A DNA stretch of 64,000 nucleotides from Parahaliea mediterranea (GCF_017255185.1 NZ_JAFKCZ010000008.1:1-64000), one strand, 5' to 3'. Positions 18,667-30,573 are shown, counted from the stretch's first letter. A program made the numbers and translations. The notes: generated by a model not told the origin, from the sequence alone.

Positions 18667-20784
18667 TCAGAACGTCCACTCCATCCCCACCGATGCCGTG
18701 CGTGGCTTGTTGGGCCGCGCGCCATCGGGCTGGCGCGAAACGATGGCCTGCTCGTCGAACAGGTTCTCCACCTTGAGGAAGGCCACCGCCCCGGGACTGA
18801 TTTCGTAGCGGCTGATGAAATCCACCACAAACAAGTCCTCGCTGCGCGCGAAGCGGTCGCCGCCGTTGTTGCAACCGACGTTCATGCACATCTCGTCGAT
18901 GTACTTGGCCACGGCGTAGTTGTTCCAGCCCATGCCGGTCTCCAGGCCCACGCGCAGGCTGAAGGTGTTCTCCGGCACCGAGGCCAGCTGGTCGCCGTCC
19001 TCGAAGCCCTCGGCGGGATTGTCCTCGCTGATCGCGGCGTCGGTGTAGGTGTACATCAGGTTGACCGGAATGGTCAGCGCACCCGCCTCAATGGCGCTGC
19101 CCAGTTGCAGCTCCAGGCCCTGGATCACCGCCTCGCCGGTGTTGAAGGAGCCCGAGGTGTCGCCGTTGCTGCAGGGGCTGGCGTTGGAGCAGTTCTCGGT
19201 CTTGTTCTCGAAGTCGCTGTAGAAGCCCACAACCTCCAGGAACCAGCCGCCGTCGTAGCGGAAACCGGCTTCCCAGTTGGTGCTGGTTTCCGGCTCCTCG
19301 TTGGCCACCGCGCCGCCGCCCAGGGGCGAAAAGCCCCGGTGCACGCCGGCCAGCAGCTGCCAGTCCTGGCCCAGCTGGTAGGTGAAAGACACCCCGGGCA
19401 GCCACTCGTCACTGTCGTTGCCACGGCGACTCGGCGCGTCGGAGCGGTCCGCAGTGGCGTACTGGCGCCGCCGGGACTCCACATCCTCGTAGCGCAGCGC
19501 CAGGTTGACGTCCATTACCGGGTTGACCTGCCAGGTATCCACCAGCCACAGGCTGGTGGCATCGGCCTCCTCCAGGCGGTTGTCGCCGCCGGTGGCCGCC
19601 TCGATGCCCACGAACACCAGTTCGCCGTCGATCTGGTTGTAGATTTCCTCCGGCTGGTAGCGGTCCATCTCGTCTTCGTGCACCCGGCCGCCCACCGCGA
19701 GCTGGTGGGCGCCCAGATCGACATCGAAGTTGAGCTCGACACCCCGCGACTCGTACTCGCGGTTGTTGTGCTTGTATTTCAGGCCGAAGGCGTCGACGGT
19801 GCCATCCAGCACCCCCTGGGCCTCGGCGTCGCCAGCGTTGGCGGCGCTGATGAAGCTGCCGCCACCACCGAGCTTGAACCAGTCCCGGGCGAACTCGTTG
19901 TAGTAGCCCAGGGCGGTCATGTTGACCCGTTCGCCGAGGGCCAGCTCGTAGCTCAGGCTGTAGCCCTGGTGGTCGTTGTCCATTTCGTCGATGCTGGACA
20001 GGCCGTAGCGCCGGTCGGGATCGCGGTCGAAATCCGTGTCGGTGAGGCCGAGGTAGGTCTCGTCGGAGGTCTCCTCCGAGTACTGGGCCTTGAACAGCAG
20101 GCTCTGGCCCTCGCCCTGCCAACCCAGTTTCAACAGGTAATCCTGGATGTCATAGCCGCTGTCGCGACTGCTGCGGTCGATGTCCTTGAAGCCGTCGCTG
20201 CGGCGCTGGGTGGTTTCCAGCAACACGCCAAAGTCACCGGCGCGCGCGCCAAAACTGGCCAGCAGGTCGGTCTCGCCGTTTTCGCCATAGCGGAAGTTGA
20301 GATTGCCGCTGTTGGATTCCGGAATCGGCGTGGACACCAGGTTGATCACCCCGCCGGTGGTCTGCGGGCCGTAGCGCAGCAGTGGCGCGCCCTTGATCAC
20401 CTCAATGGCGTGCATGCGCGCGGTGGTCGGGAAATAGTAAGCGGCGGGATTGGAGTACGGCGCTGGCGCGATCATCACCCCGTCTTCCATCAGCGTAACC
20501 TTGGAGGCGCGCTCGGAGGTGGCGCCGCGAATGCCGATATTGGGGCGCAGGCCGTAGCCGTCCTCCTCCTGGATATAGATACCCGGTACGGTTTTCAGCA
20601 GCTGGTTGATGTCGTTGGCGGCTTCGACGCTGATCTGCTCATTGTCCACCAGGGCCCCGGTGCCCGGCAGGTTGCGCACCGCTTCCTGGCTGCCGACGAT
20701 GGTGACTTCCTCGAGGGCATTGTCCGCCATGGCGGAGCTGGCGATGACACTGGCCACGGCCAGCGCGAGGGTCTGCTTGTTCAT
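18667..20784 (-). CDS. FecA-like TonB-dependent receptor
   Basis: Outer-membrane receptor of 705 residues with a signal peptide (MNKQTLALAVASVIASSAMA), TonB box EEVTIVGS, plug containing NIGIRGATSERASKVTLMEDG and YGPQTTGGVINLVS, and a beta-barrel ending RTASVGMEWTF. The plug resembles the FecA/Fe(III)-dicitrate group, though the STN domain of true FecA is absent. Two cysteine pairs (CSNASPC and CMNVGC) may form loop disulfides. It is convergent with the preceding receptor operon and separately transcribed, with a weak Fur-box-like site upstream. Iron-chelate uptake is likely but not proven. Confidence 0.9.
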   Translation of the reverse strand: MNKQTLALAVASVIASSAMADNALEEVTIVGSQEAVRNLPGTGALVDNEQISVEAANDINQLLKTVPGIYIQEEDGYGLRPNIGIRGATSERASKVTLMEDGVMIAPAPYSNPAAYYFPTTARMHAIEVIKGAPLLRYGPQTTGGVINLVSTPIPESNSGNLNFRYGENGETDLLASFGARAGDFGVLLETTQRRSDGFKDIDRSSRDSGYDIQDYLLKLGWQGEGQSLLFKAQYSEETSDETYLGLTDTDFDRDPDRRYGLSSIDEMDNDHQGYSLSYELALGERVNMTALGYYNEFARDWFKLGGGGSFISAANAGDAEAQGVLDGTVDAFGLKYKHNNREYESRGVELNFDVDLGAHQLAVGGRVHEDEMDRYQPEEIYNQIDGELVFVGIEAATGGDNRLEEADATSLWLVDTWQVNPVMDVNLALRYEDVESRRRQYATADRSDAPSRRGNDSDEWLPGVSFTYQLGQDWQLLAGVHRGFSPLGGGAVANEEPETSTNWEAGFRYDGGWFLEVVGFYSDFENKTENCSNASPCSNGDTSGSFNTGEAVIQGLELQLGSAIEAGALTIPVNLMYTYTDAAISEDNPAEGFEDGDQLASVPENTFSLRVGLETGMGWNNYAVAKYIDEMCMNVGCNNGGDRFARSEDLFVVDFISRYEISPGAVAFLKVENLFDEQAIVSRQPDGARPNKPRTASVGMEWTF

Positions 20785-20863
20785 GGTGTCTCCCTAGCGG
20801 ATAGCGGTGCGTCGAATCTTGCGGGGGCGCGACGCACCTCATAATTGGGAGACGAACAGTAAT

Positions 20864-20882
20864 CGGATGTATTCTCATTTAC
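20864..20882 (-). promoter_or_regulatory. Weak Fur-box-like site
   Basis: Read on the minus strand, GTAAATGAGAATACATCCG matches the Fur consensus at about half its positions, with one good GAGAAT hexamer. It lies 80 bp upstream of the FecA-like receptor, a sensible place for iron control. Confidence 0.3.
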
Positions 20883-20926
20883 AATAGCGCCGCCGAAGCC
20901 GGGCCAATTATTACCGCGATTGGGCC

Positions 20927-20982
20927 AGGGGCGCCCGGCTAGGGGCGCCCGGCCAGGGGCGCCCGGCTAGGGAAGACCGGCT
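20927..20982. repeat. Tandem 14-bp repeat
   Basis: Three near-identical 14-bp units (AGGGGCGCCCGGCT/C) at 20927, 20941 and 20955 are followed by a diverged fourth (AGGGAAGACCGGCT) at 20969. Each contains the palindrome GGGCGCCC. The array lies in the 272-bp gap between the serine hydrolase gene and the FecA-like receptor gene; no gene is seen in this gap. Confidence 0.85.
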
Positions 20983-21056
20983 GGAAGCACAACGCGCTCG
21001 CAGCCGGTGGGAGCCGCCCGGCAGTGCCGGCGGGACCTGCAGTCCGTATCCGGGCG

Positions 21057-22274
21057 CTACTCCAGCGCGGCGTAGACCATGGCCTCCAGCTGACCGCGGA
21101 AATTAAAGGTGCTGGAGGGCATCAGCTGGGTCATGAACAGGACCGTCAGGTCCTCCTCCGGGTCGACCCAGAACAGGGTGCTGGCCAGGCCGCCCCAGAA
21201 GAAGGTCCCCGGGGAGGCGGGGTAACCGTTGGCCACCGGATCGAGTTTGGTGGCGAAGCCCAGGCCAAAGCCCACGCCTTCGTAAACCGTCTCGCTGAAA
21301 CTGCCAATGGCGATCTGTGACAGGTCGACATCCCCCGGCAGGTGGTTGCGGGTCATGAAATCCAGGGTGCGGGAGCCGATCACCCGCTGGCCGTCGAGGC
21401 TGCCGCCGTTCAGCAGCATCTGGCAGAAGCGGTAGTAGTCCCCCGCCGTGGACAGCAACCCGCCGCCCCCGGAATAAAAACTGCGCTCGCGGAAGCGGCT
21501 GTCCTGGCCGTCGTCGTTCAGCACCAGTTCCCTGTTCGCGTCGCGCTGGTAGCAGCTGGCGAAGCGCGGCAGCTGCCCGGGGCGGATATTGAAGGTGGTG
21601 TCCGCCATGCCCAGGGGCTGGAACAGGTGCTGCTCCAGGTAGTCCGGCAGGCTCTGGCCGCTGAGCAGTTCCACCAGGTGGCCGCAGACGTCGGTGGCCA
21701 GGGAGTAGTTCCAACGCTCGCCCGGGGAAAATTCCAGGGGCAACTGCGCCAGCTCCGCCACCATGTCGGCCGCGGTATAGCCCGGCTTGGGATTGCCCAC
21801 CTGCAATTTGCGGTAGGCGTAGTCGATATTGGACTCGCGCAAAAAGTCGTAGGTCAGGCCCGAGGTGTGGGTGAGCAGGTCGCGCACCGACATCGGGCGC
21901 TGACAGGGCACGGTTTCGAACAGCGGGAAGGAACCGGCCTTGCGCACCCTCAAGTCGCGGAAGGCGGGGATGAAGCGGTGCACCGGGTCGTCCAGCGAGA
22001 ACAGGCCGCGCTCGTAGAGCTGCATCAACGCCAGCGAGGTCACGGGCTTGGTCATGGAGTAAATGCGAAACACCGTGTCCTCGGTCATCGGCTGGTCGCG
22101 CGCGATATCCCGCCGGCCGGCGACGTCGAGGTAGCACACCTTCCCGGCCCGGGCGATAAGGGTGATGCAGCCGGGAATCTTGCCGGGCTCGAGGTAGGCG
22201 CGCCGCCAGTGCTCGCCGATGCGCTCGAGTTGCCGGGGGTCGAGGCCGACGGTTTCGGGATTGACCAGGTCCAT
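21057..22274 (-). CDS. Beta-lactamase-fold serine hydrolase
   Basis: Serine hydrolase of 405 residues in the class C beta-lactamase/EstB esterase family (Beta-lactamase, PF00144). SMTK at 73-76 gives the nucleophile Ser73 and base Lys76; WNYSLATD supplies the conserved Tyr; FWGGLASTLFWVDP near the end matches the family's third box. Start ATG 22274 has GGAG nearby; the longer frame to 22361 is not supported. No signal peptide is visible, so a cytoplasmic esterase or transesterase is more likely than a true beta-lactamase. Its substrate is unknown. It is followed on the same strand by the FecA-like receptor gene after 272 bp. Confidence 0.88.
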   Translation of the reverse strand: MDLVNPETVGLDPRQLERIGEHWRRAYLEPGKIPGCITLIARAGKVCYLDVAGRRDIARDQPMTEDTVFRIYSMTKPVTSLALMQLYERGLFSLDDPVHRFIPAFRDLRVRKAGSFPLFETVPCQRPMSVRDLLTHTSGLTYDFLRESNIDYAYRKLQVGNPKPGYTAADMVAELAQLPLEFSPGERWNYSLATDVCGHLVELLSGQSLPDYLEQHLFQPLGMADTTFNIRPGQLPRFASCYQRDANRELVLNDDGQDSRFRERSFYSGGGGLLSTAGDYYRFCQMLLNGGSLDGQRVIGSRTLDFMTRNHLPGDVDLSQIAIGSFSETVYEGVGFGLGFATKLDPVANGYPASPGTFFWGGLASTLFWVDPEEDLTVLFMTQLMPSSTFNFRGQLEAMVYAALE

Positions 22275-22347
22275 GGGTGCTCCTGCTGAAAATCGTGGGC
22301 CGCACAGTGTCGGCGTTGCCGCCGATGAAGGCAAGGCGGAGCCGGTT

Positions 22348-22947
22348 TCAACCGGCGGCAAACAAGCCCAGAGCCCCCACCCGCTCCCGCAGCGCCGGCA
22401 GCACCTCGGCCTCGAACCAGGGGTTCTTGCGCAGCCACAGGTTGTTGCGGGGCGAGGGGTGCGGCAGGGGGAAAAAGCGCGGCCCGAAGTCCCGCCAGCG
22501 GCGCACCCGGCTCGACAGGGTCTCTTTGTCCGCCTCCAGGTAGTACTGCTGTGCGTAGCTACCCACCAGCAGGGTCAGCTCCAGTTCCGGCATACCCGCC
22601 AGCAGGGGGTCGTGCCATTTCGGCGCGCAGGCCGGGTCCGGCGGCAGGTCGCCGGACTTGCCCTTGCCGGGGTAGCAAAAGCCCATGGGCACGATGGCCA
22701 CATGCCGCTCGTCGTAGAACTGCGCCTTGTCCATCCGCAGCCAGTCCCGCAAGCGGTCACCGCTGGGGTCGTCCCAGGGCACGCCGCTGGCGTGCACCCG
22801 GGTGCCCGGCGCCTGGCCCACAATCAGCAGGCGCGCGCCGGCGCTGGCGCGCAGCACCGGCCGCGGCCCCAGGGGCAGGCGCCCGGCGCAGTGACGACAA
22901 TCGCGGATAGTCGCCAGCAGGTCGGTCATGGGAAGGTTTTGTGACAT
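22348..22947 (-). CDS. Uracil-DNA glycosylase family protein
   Basis: Protein of 199 residues of the uracil-DNA glycosylase superfamily. Motif 1 is LLIVGQAPGTRVHASGVPWDDPSG and motif 2 PLPHPSPRNNLWL, the latter with the catalytic-pocket His. CRHCAGRLPLGPRP at the N-terminus resembles a cysteine pair but the four cysteines of iron-sulphur UDGs are not clearly all present (C-x2-C plus scattered ones). The family removes uracil or damaged bases, though this subgroup is poorly characterised. Start may be 22947 or 22929. It is divergent from gcvP. Confidence 0.85.
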   Translation of the reverse strand: MSQNLPMTDLLATIRDCRHCAGRLPLGPRPVLRASAGARLLIVGQAPGTRVHASGVPWDDPSGDRLRDWLRMDKAQFYDERHVAIVPMGFCYPGKGKSGDLPPDPACAPKWHDPLLAGMPELELTLLVGSYAQQYYLEADKETLSSRVRRWRDFGPRFFPLPHPSPRNNLWLRKNPWFEAEVLPALRERVGALGLFAAG

Positions 22948-23073
22948 GGGTTTGCTGCGCCCGACCCCGCTCAACGGGCCCGCCGGATGGCGGCCCCTGC
23001 GTTGCCGCAAACGGGCCCGACTGTTAATATCGCGCCCCCGCTTGCACCATTTATTTGAACCACCGGAGCCCCC

Positions 23074-25968
<2,895 letters not shown>

Positions 25969-26005
25969 TCCCTAGCCCCTACATATTGCATTTCATGACC
26001 GATAA

Positions 26006-26036
26006 AGCCCGCCACACCCTATCGATGCGGCGGGCT
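26006..26036 (+). terminator. Hairpin after gcvP
   Basis: Arms AGCCCGCC (26006-26013) and GGCGGGCT (26029-26036) pair perfectly, 38 bp past the gcvP stop. No T run follows, so it may be a weak or factor-assisted terminator. Confidence 0.4.
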
Positions 26037-26248
26037 GCCACCTCCTGAAAAATCCTCCTTACCGCAGCACAGTCGCGCCCCTTGCGCGATAACGCCGCCG
26101 TGCAAACACCTCTGCCGATCGCTCGCTCCATCCCCCAATTTCGCCAAAAAACACCGCAAGCGTGATCAGTATGGATGACTGGCACAGCTGACGCGGTGGT
26201 GGATGGCCGCATTGCGGCGGCGCCCCAGCAGCCCACACTTAACGTTAT

Positions 26249-26263
26249 TGATAATCGTTATCA
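26249..26263. promoter_or_regulatory. Fur box
   Basis: TGATAATCGTTATCA is a near-perfect 7-1-7 inverted repeat of the Fur operator (TGATAAT-n-ATTATCA type), about 147 bp before the start of the siderophore receptor. Repression by iron-loaded Fur is expected. Confidence 0.8.
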
Positions 26264-26409
26264 TTTGTGTCAGCATTTCTTTCCAGTGCCAGGCGGCGAT
26301 CAGGTCGCCCAATGCAAAGGGGGGCCCCGCGCGGCACATGGGCGCATCCGGCCGACCCGCAGCCAAGAGGCAACAGACCTCGCCATGCCAATTATCGACA
26401 GGGGGAATC

Positions 26410-28572
26410 ATGCAAAAAAAGTCGTCTACTAAACTCGCGCCAGCTCACGGCCTCCCGAGGACGCCGCAGCGACTGCGCCCCATTGCCAACGCCATCGCCG
26501 TGGGCGCCATGCTGGGCGCGGCGAGCCTGCAGGCGCAGCAGGTGTCACCAGGCCCCGGGCCATCGAGCGCAAGCGACAACGTCGAAGAGGTCATCGTAAC
26601 CGGCGCCTATACCTCCAACGTCGTCAATCTGGGCAAGGGTTCTGAGACGCTGCGCGAGATTCCGCAGTCCATTACGGTCATTACCAGCCAAACCATCAAA
26701 GACCGCAACATGCTGACCCTCAGTGACGCCTTGAAAGCGACCACGGGCGTGACCGTTAAAACCTTTGGCTCCGGCACCTTTAATTACCTGATGCGCGGAT
26801 TCGAGCTGGACGCCGTCAGTATTGACGGCGTGAGAACAACAGGGACTTCAAATGGCACTCACGGCCACGGCACCCCGGACCTGATCAGCTACGAAAGCGT
26901 GGAAGTGATGCGCGGCCCCGCCGGCCTGCTGGAAGGCGCGGGCGAGCCGGGGGGATACATCAGTTTGGTGCGTAAAAAGGCCCATGCAGAACGCTCAGTG
27001 AACATTAAGGGCTTTGCCCAATCCTGGCCCGGCTACCGGCTCGAACTGGACGCGACCGGCGCCCTGACGAATGACGAGAGACTACGCGCCCGCGCCGCCA
27101 TTGGCTATGAGGATTCCGATTCCTACATTGAGGATGTTTCCAGCCAGAAGAAGCTGTTCTACACCACCATAGAATACGACTTGACCCCGAACCTGGCGCT
27201 GGCAGCCGGCGCCACCATCGAAGATACCGAAGCCGTGCCCGATGTAGGCGTTCCCACCCTGGCCGATGGCAACTTCGGCGACATTGATCGCGACCTGTAT
27301 ACCGGTACACCCCACAACTACAAGGAAAGCCGGTTGGCCCGGCAGTTTGTGGAAGCCAGGTACGCGTTTGAGTCCGGCGCGACCGTGAAGGCGACCGTGA
27401 CCAATGCCGATCGCGACGTTGAATACCTACTCAATTACACCGCCAGCCCTATCGACCCCGTTACCGGCGAGACCGCGCGCTGGGCCCTTGCGACCGACCA
27501 GGATCTATCGGAGCTGAGTTTCGACCTACACACGAATCTGCCGTTTACGCTGTTCAACCAGGAGCACAAACTGCTACTGGGCGTGAATGGTCGCGATGCG
27601 GAGAATGCGATTCACGGCTACTACTACGACTTTGACTACCCTTCCATCAACGTCTACGACCCGGACTCCGCCAGCAACCCGGACCCACGGCAAACACTGA
27701 CCCTGGGCAGCCCACCGCGCACCACCGACACCAAAGAGAACGGCGCGTACTTCAAGGCAACCCTGGCGCTAACGGACGCGACCAACCTGATTCTCGGCGG
27801 CCGCCTGACAACCAAGTGGGAAACCGACAACGGCACTTCCGCGGCGGAAATAAACGACGAGTTCACTCCGAATGCCGGCCTGGTCCACGATCTGAGCGAG
27901 TCGATCAGCCTGTACGCCAGTATTTCGGAGTCCTTTGTACCGCAGGATGAACGCAACGTTAACGAGAACGTGCTATCGCCCAGGGTCGGCATACAGTATG
28001 AAGCAGGTCTGAAGGGCGAACTGAACGGCGGTCGGGGCAACTATCATTTTGCCGTGTTCCAGATCACCGAGGACAAGCGCGCGATCGAGGACCTGAAAAA
28101 TCCAGACTATTCCATCGAAGGCGGAGAAGTTCAGGCGGAAGGCTTTGAGATGGAGATCGCCGGCAGCGCGATGGATAATCTCGACCTCTTGGCCGGCTAT
28201 GCCTACACAGACACCGAGCAAATCGAAACCGGCGACCCGGCCGACAAGGGCAAGCCTTTTTCCTCCATTACACCCGAACACAGCCTAAAACTTTGGGGTA
28301 AATACAGCCTAAACAGCAAGCTGGCTTTCGGCCTTGGTGCGGAGTATAGCAGCGGTACGTTCTCCGAGAGCAACGGCATTCGCTGGGAAGAGAACAGCTA
28401 TACCATTTTCTCGATGATGCTGTCCTACAACCTGAACGAAAGTACCCGTATCGTGCTCAACGGCACCAACCTGACCGACGAGGAGTACTATGCCCGCGTG
28501 CAAGGCGGGTCACGGCAAAACTATTTTGGCGACCCCAGGCAATTTACCGTCAGTATTGAAACTTCCCTTTGA
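26410..28572 (+). CDS. Ferric-siderophore TonB-dependent receptor
   Basis: Outer-membrane siderophore receptor of 720 residues. ATG 26410 is followed by a signal peptide (about 1-40, ending SLQAQ); the longer frame from 26203 would run through the Fur box. The plug carries LREIPQSITVITSQTIKDRNM and VMRGPAGLLEGAGEPGGYIS, signatures of the FhuE/FpvA siderophore-receptor group; the barrel ends QFTVSIETSL. No STN domain, so simple Fur control rather than signalling. It is followed after 55 bp by a short siderophore-interacting protein gene, a functional pairing for iron release. Codon choice is less GC-biased than in neighbouring genes, which may mark transfer. Confidence 0.92.
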   Translation: MQKKSSTKLAPAHGLPRTPQRLRPIANAIAVGAMLGAASLQAQQVSPGPGPSSASDNVEEVIVTGAYTSNVVNLGKGSETLREIPQSITVITSQTIKDRNMLTLSDALKATTGVTVKTFGSGTFNYLMRGFELDAVSIDGVRTTGTSNGTHGHGTPDLISYESVEVMRGPAGLLEGAGEPGGYISLVRKKAHAERSVNIKGFAQSWPGYRLELDATGALTNDERLRARAAIGYEDSDSYIEDVSSQKKLFYTTIEYDLTPNLALAAGATIEDTEAVPDVGVPTLADGNFGDIDRDLYTGTPHNYKESRLARQFVEARYAFESGATVKATVTNADRDVEYLLNYTASPIDPVTGETARWALATDQDLSELSFDLHTNLPFTLFNQEHKLLLGVNGRDAENAIHGYYYDFDYPSINVYDPDSASNPDPRQTLTLGSPPRTTDTKENGAYFKATLALTDATNLILGGRLTTKWETDNGTSAAEINDEFTPNAGLVHDLSESISLYASISESFVPQDERNVNENVLSPRVGIQYEAGLKGELNGGRGNYHFAVFQITEDKRAIEDLKNPDYSIEGGEVQAEGFEMEIAGSAMDNLDLLAGYAYTDTEQIETGDPADKGKPFSSITPEHSLKLWGKYSLNSKLAFGLGAEYSSGTFSESNGIRWEENSYTIFSMMLSYNLNESTRIVLNGTNLTDEEYYARVQGGSRQNYFGDPRQFTVSIETSL

Positions 28573-28627
28573 CGATGCGCCCGCGAGCAACCGGAAACAG
28601 ATAGCGGAACCAAGGAGTACTACTCAG

Positions 28628-29053
28628 ATGGCTGGACCCAATCCAATAGAATTGGCCGTGCTACGCTGCTCGCAGGTATCACAAAACGTGCGCCGTATCA
28701 CGTTGGGGGGTGAAGCACGTGGCTACGCCCTTATCGAAGTCACCGACAAGGCAGATATACAAGCGCTTGAGCACCCACAAAACATGGAAATACGCCGGGT
28801 GATAAATCCCACCCCGGACCCCGAGGGATATTTTCTCGCGGCATGCATCCGCAAGCTGCCGTGGCTGGCGGGGCAGCCCGCCGTGTGGTCCGCCTCTGAG
28901 TTCAGCAGCATGCGAACCCTCAGGCGGCTTTTCAAACAGGAGCATGCGGTTCCCAAGTCCCATCTCTATATTTCCAGCTACTGGAAAATTGGACGGTCAG
29001 AAGACGGACAGAAGGAGATCAAAAGACAAGATGCCGAACTACAGGGGGAATAG
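28628..29053 (+). CDS. Shortened siderophore-interacting protein (SIP/ViuB family)
   Basis: Product of 141 residues; SIP ferric-siderophore reductases are usually about 250. The N-terminal NVRRITLGGE resembles the start of the FAD-binding barrel, but sequence then jumps to LIEVTDKADIQALEHP and the C-terminal domain: WSASEFSSMRTLRRLFKQE and LYISSYWKIGRSEDG, matching the SIP tail (AGEa...RrlLr...GYWr.G). The FAD-binding motif and the first part of the NAD(P)H domain are missing, in frame. It has an AAGGAG-like site and follows the siderophore receptor. It may be an internal-deletion relic or a reduced partner; activity as a flavin reductase is unlikely as written. Confidence 0.75.
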   Translation: MAGPNPIELAVLRCSQVSQNVRRITLGGEARGYALIEVTDKADIQALEHPQNMEIRRVINPTPDPEGYFLAACIRKLPWLAGQPAVWSASEFSSMRTLRRLFKQEHAVPKSHLYISSYWKIGRSEDGQKEIKRQDAELQGE

Positions 29054-29065
29054 GAGGCTCGACAA

Positions 29066-29542
29066 TTACTCCGCCTCCTTCAAATCGTCCGGCTCGAAGG
29101 CCTCCTCGCCCAGCTTCTCGGTCAGCTCATCCAGCAGTTCGTACAGCAACTCGAGCTTGCCGTAACCAAACACCTGGGTAATGTGCGCGTAGCGCGCCTC
29201 GGACTGAACCGACATCACCTTCACCAACTCGACACCGGTCTCGTCCAGGCTGATCATCGAACGGCGCTGGTCGGTGGCCGAGGTTCGGCGCTGGATCAGG
29301 CCGCGCTTCGCCAGGTGCTGCACGATGCGCGACAGGCTGGGCATCAGCAGGTAACACTGGTCCGCCAGGGTGGTCATTTCCACTTCCGGCGCGCCGATTT
29401 CACGCGCGTCGAACAGGGCGCGCAGCACGCGCCACTGCTGCGGCGACAGGTCGTGCTCGCGCAGGTGGGGGATGAAATTCTTCATCACCGCCTCGCGCGC
29501 CTTGAGCAGCGACATCGGCAGCGAGCGGCGAAAGGCTCTCAT
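29066..29542 (-). CDS. hpaR: MarR-type regulator of homoprotocatechuate degradation
   Basis: MarR-family repressor of 158 residues, close to HpaR. Winged helix: LSPQQWRVLRALFDAREI, TTLADQCYLLMPSLSRIVQHL as recognition helix region, and RRTSATDQRRSMISLDETG as wing. HpaR represses the meta-cleavage operon until a pathway aromatic such as 4-hydroxyphenylacetate or homoprotocatechuate binds. It is encoded just downstream of hpaG on the minus strand, 5 bp apart, and the divergent promoter region holds two matching inverted repeats. Start is ATG 29542; ATG 29515 (MSLLKAR) is an alternative. Confidence 0.9.
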   Translation of the reverse strand: MRAFRRSLPMSLLKAREAVMKNFIPHLREHDLSPQQWRVLRALFDAREIGAPEVEMTTLADQCYLLMPSLSRIVQHLAKRGLIQRRTSATDQRRSMISLDETGVELVKVMSVQSEARYAHITQVFGYGKLELLYELLDELTEKLGEEAFEPDDLKEAE

Positions 29543-29547
29543 GCGGA

Positions 29548-30408
29548 TTACAGTTCCTCGTCGGCCACACCGTTGACCAGCACGCCCACCCCTTCCACCG
29601 ACACCTCCACGGTGTCGCCCGGCACCAGGTACCTGGGCGGATCGAAACGCGCGCCGGCGCCGTTGGGCGTGCCGGTGGCGATCACGTCGCCCGGCTTGAG
29701 TTCACAGAAGGTGGAAAGATACTCAATGATGAAGGCAATGGGAAACATCATGCTGGCGGTCGTGTCGTCCTGGCGCAACTCGCCATTGACGCGGGTGGTC
29801 ACGCGCATGTCCTCCAGCGCCTGGGGGGTGAACGCGTCGGCGGTGACCAGCCACGGGCCCATCGAACCCGAGCGGGTGAAGTTCTTGCCCTGGGTGACGT
29901 TGAACTTGGCGTGCCGCACCCAGTCCCGCAGGGTACCCTCGTTCATGATCGTCAGGCCGGCGATATGCTCGAAGGCGCGCTCGCGGGGAATGCGCCGGCC
30001 GGCCTTGCCGATCACCACCACGATCTCACCCTCGTAGTCCAGCTGCTGGGATTCCGGCGGACGGATCAGCGGCTGGTTATGCCCGGTAAAAGAATCGGGA
30101 AAACGGATGAATACGCTGGGCTTGGTCGGCGCCTCGCTGCCGTCCTTGTACTCGGCGTTGCGGTTGGCGTAGTTGACGCCAATACACAGTATTTTTTCCG
30201 GCGCCACGATCGGCGGCCGCCATTCAATACCCGCCAGGGGCCGTGAAGGCCTGCCCTCCAGCGCAATCGCCGCGAGTGCGCCGCCCTCGATCGCGGCCTG
30301 CAGGCTCGGCGCCACATCGGCGAGATCCACCAGGCAATCGGCGCCGTCCACACTGACTATCGCCCCCCAGGACTCCCGCCCGTCCTGACTGTATGTCGCA
30401 AGTCGCAT
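29548..30408 (-). CDS. hpaG: FAH-family decarboxylase/isomerase of the HPC pathway
   Basis: Cytoplasmic enzyme of 286 residues in the fumarylacetoacetate-hydrolase family. DYEGEIVVVIGKAGR supplies the metal-binding Glu-x-Glu, and IMNEGTLRDW and ATGTPNGAGARFDPPRYL are family motifs. By context it converts 5-oxopent-3-ene-1,2,5-tricarboxylate to 2-oxohept-3-ene-1,7-dioate (HpaG/HpcE). E. coli HpaG has two such domains in about 430 residues; here there is one, as in other single-domain forms. It is transcribed divergently from hpaE and leads the short hpaG-hpaR operon. A fumarylpyruvate-hydrolase role would be the alternative without the context. Confidence 0.88.
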   Translation of the reverse strand: MRLATYSQDGRESWGAIVSVDGADCLVDLADVAPSLQAAIEGGALAAIALEGRPSRPLAGIEWRPPIVAPEKILCIGVNYANRNAEYKDGSEAPTKPSVFIRFPDSFTGHNQPLIRPPESQQLDYEGEIVVVIGKAGRRIPRERAFEHIAGLTIMNEGTLRDWVRHAKFNVTQGKNFTRSGSMGPWLVTADAFTPQALEDMRVTTRVNGELRQDDTTASMMFPIAFIIEYLSTFCELKPGDVIATGTPNGAGARFDPPRYLVPGDTVEVSVEGVGVLVNGVADEEL

Positions 30409-30456
30409 TGCATTCCCTCTCTAAGGTTTCGGTTTCGATGGCTAGCCAGATTATAC

Positions 30457-30468
30457 TTAACGCGTTAA
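30457..30468. promoter_or_regulatory. Candidate HpaR operator 1
   Basis: TTAACGCGTTAA is a perfect 12-bp palindrome set in the AT-rich context ATAC...TATA, 49 bp upstream of hpaG. The same motif recurs near hpaE. MarR-family repressors bind palindromes of this size; assignment to HpaR is by position. Confidence 0.65.
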
Positions 30469-30573
30469 TATATCAACCAGCCTAAAACTTCAGCCTTATG
30501 CTATTAAGTCCTATTAAATGGGATTTAATACAAAAATCAGCAAGAATAGCCCCTGAGGCTGGCAGCAATTTAC

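Larger units (their letters stand above)
25969..26409. other. 441-bp gap between gcvP and the siderophore receptor
   Basis: No convincing gene is seen. It holds a hairpin after gcvP (26006-26036) and a good Fur box (26249-26263). A short minus-strand frame at 25979-26236 lacks family likeness and a ribosome site. Confidence 0.6.

Noticed and set aside
21057-22274. Beta-lactam resistance gene
   Set aside because: It has the SxxK dyad but no signal peptide and resembles esterase-type relatives, so resistance is not supported.
22948-23073. Glycine riboswitch ahead of gcvP
   Set aside because: The gap is too short for a tandem glycine aptamer and none of its conserved stems could be recognised.
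25979-26236. 85-residue minus-strand frame after gcvP
   Set aside because: No ribosome site or family likeness; overlaps the gcvP hairpin region.
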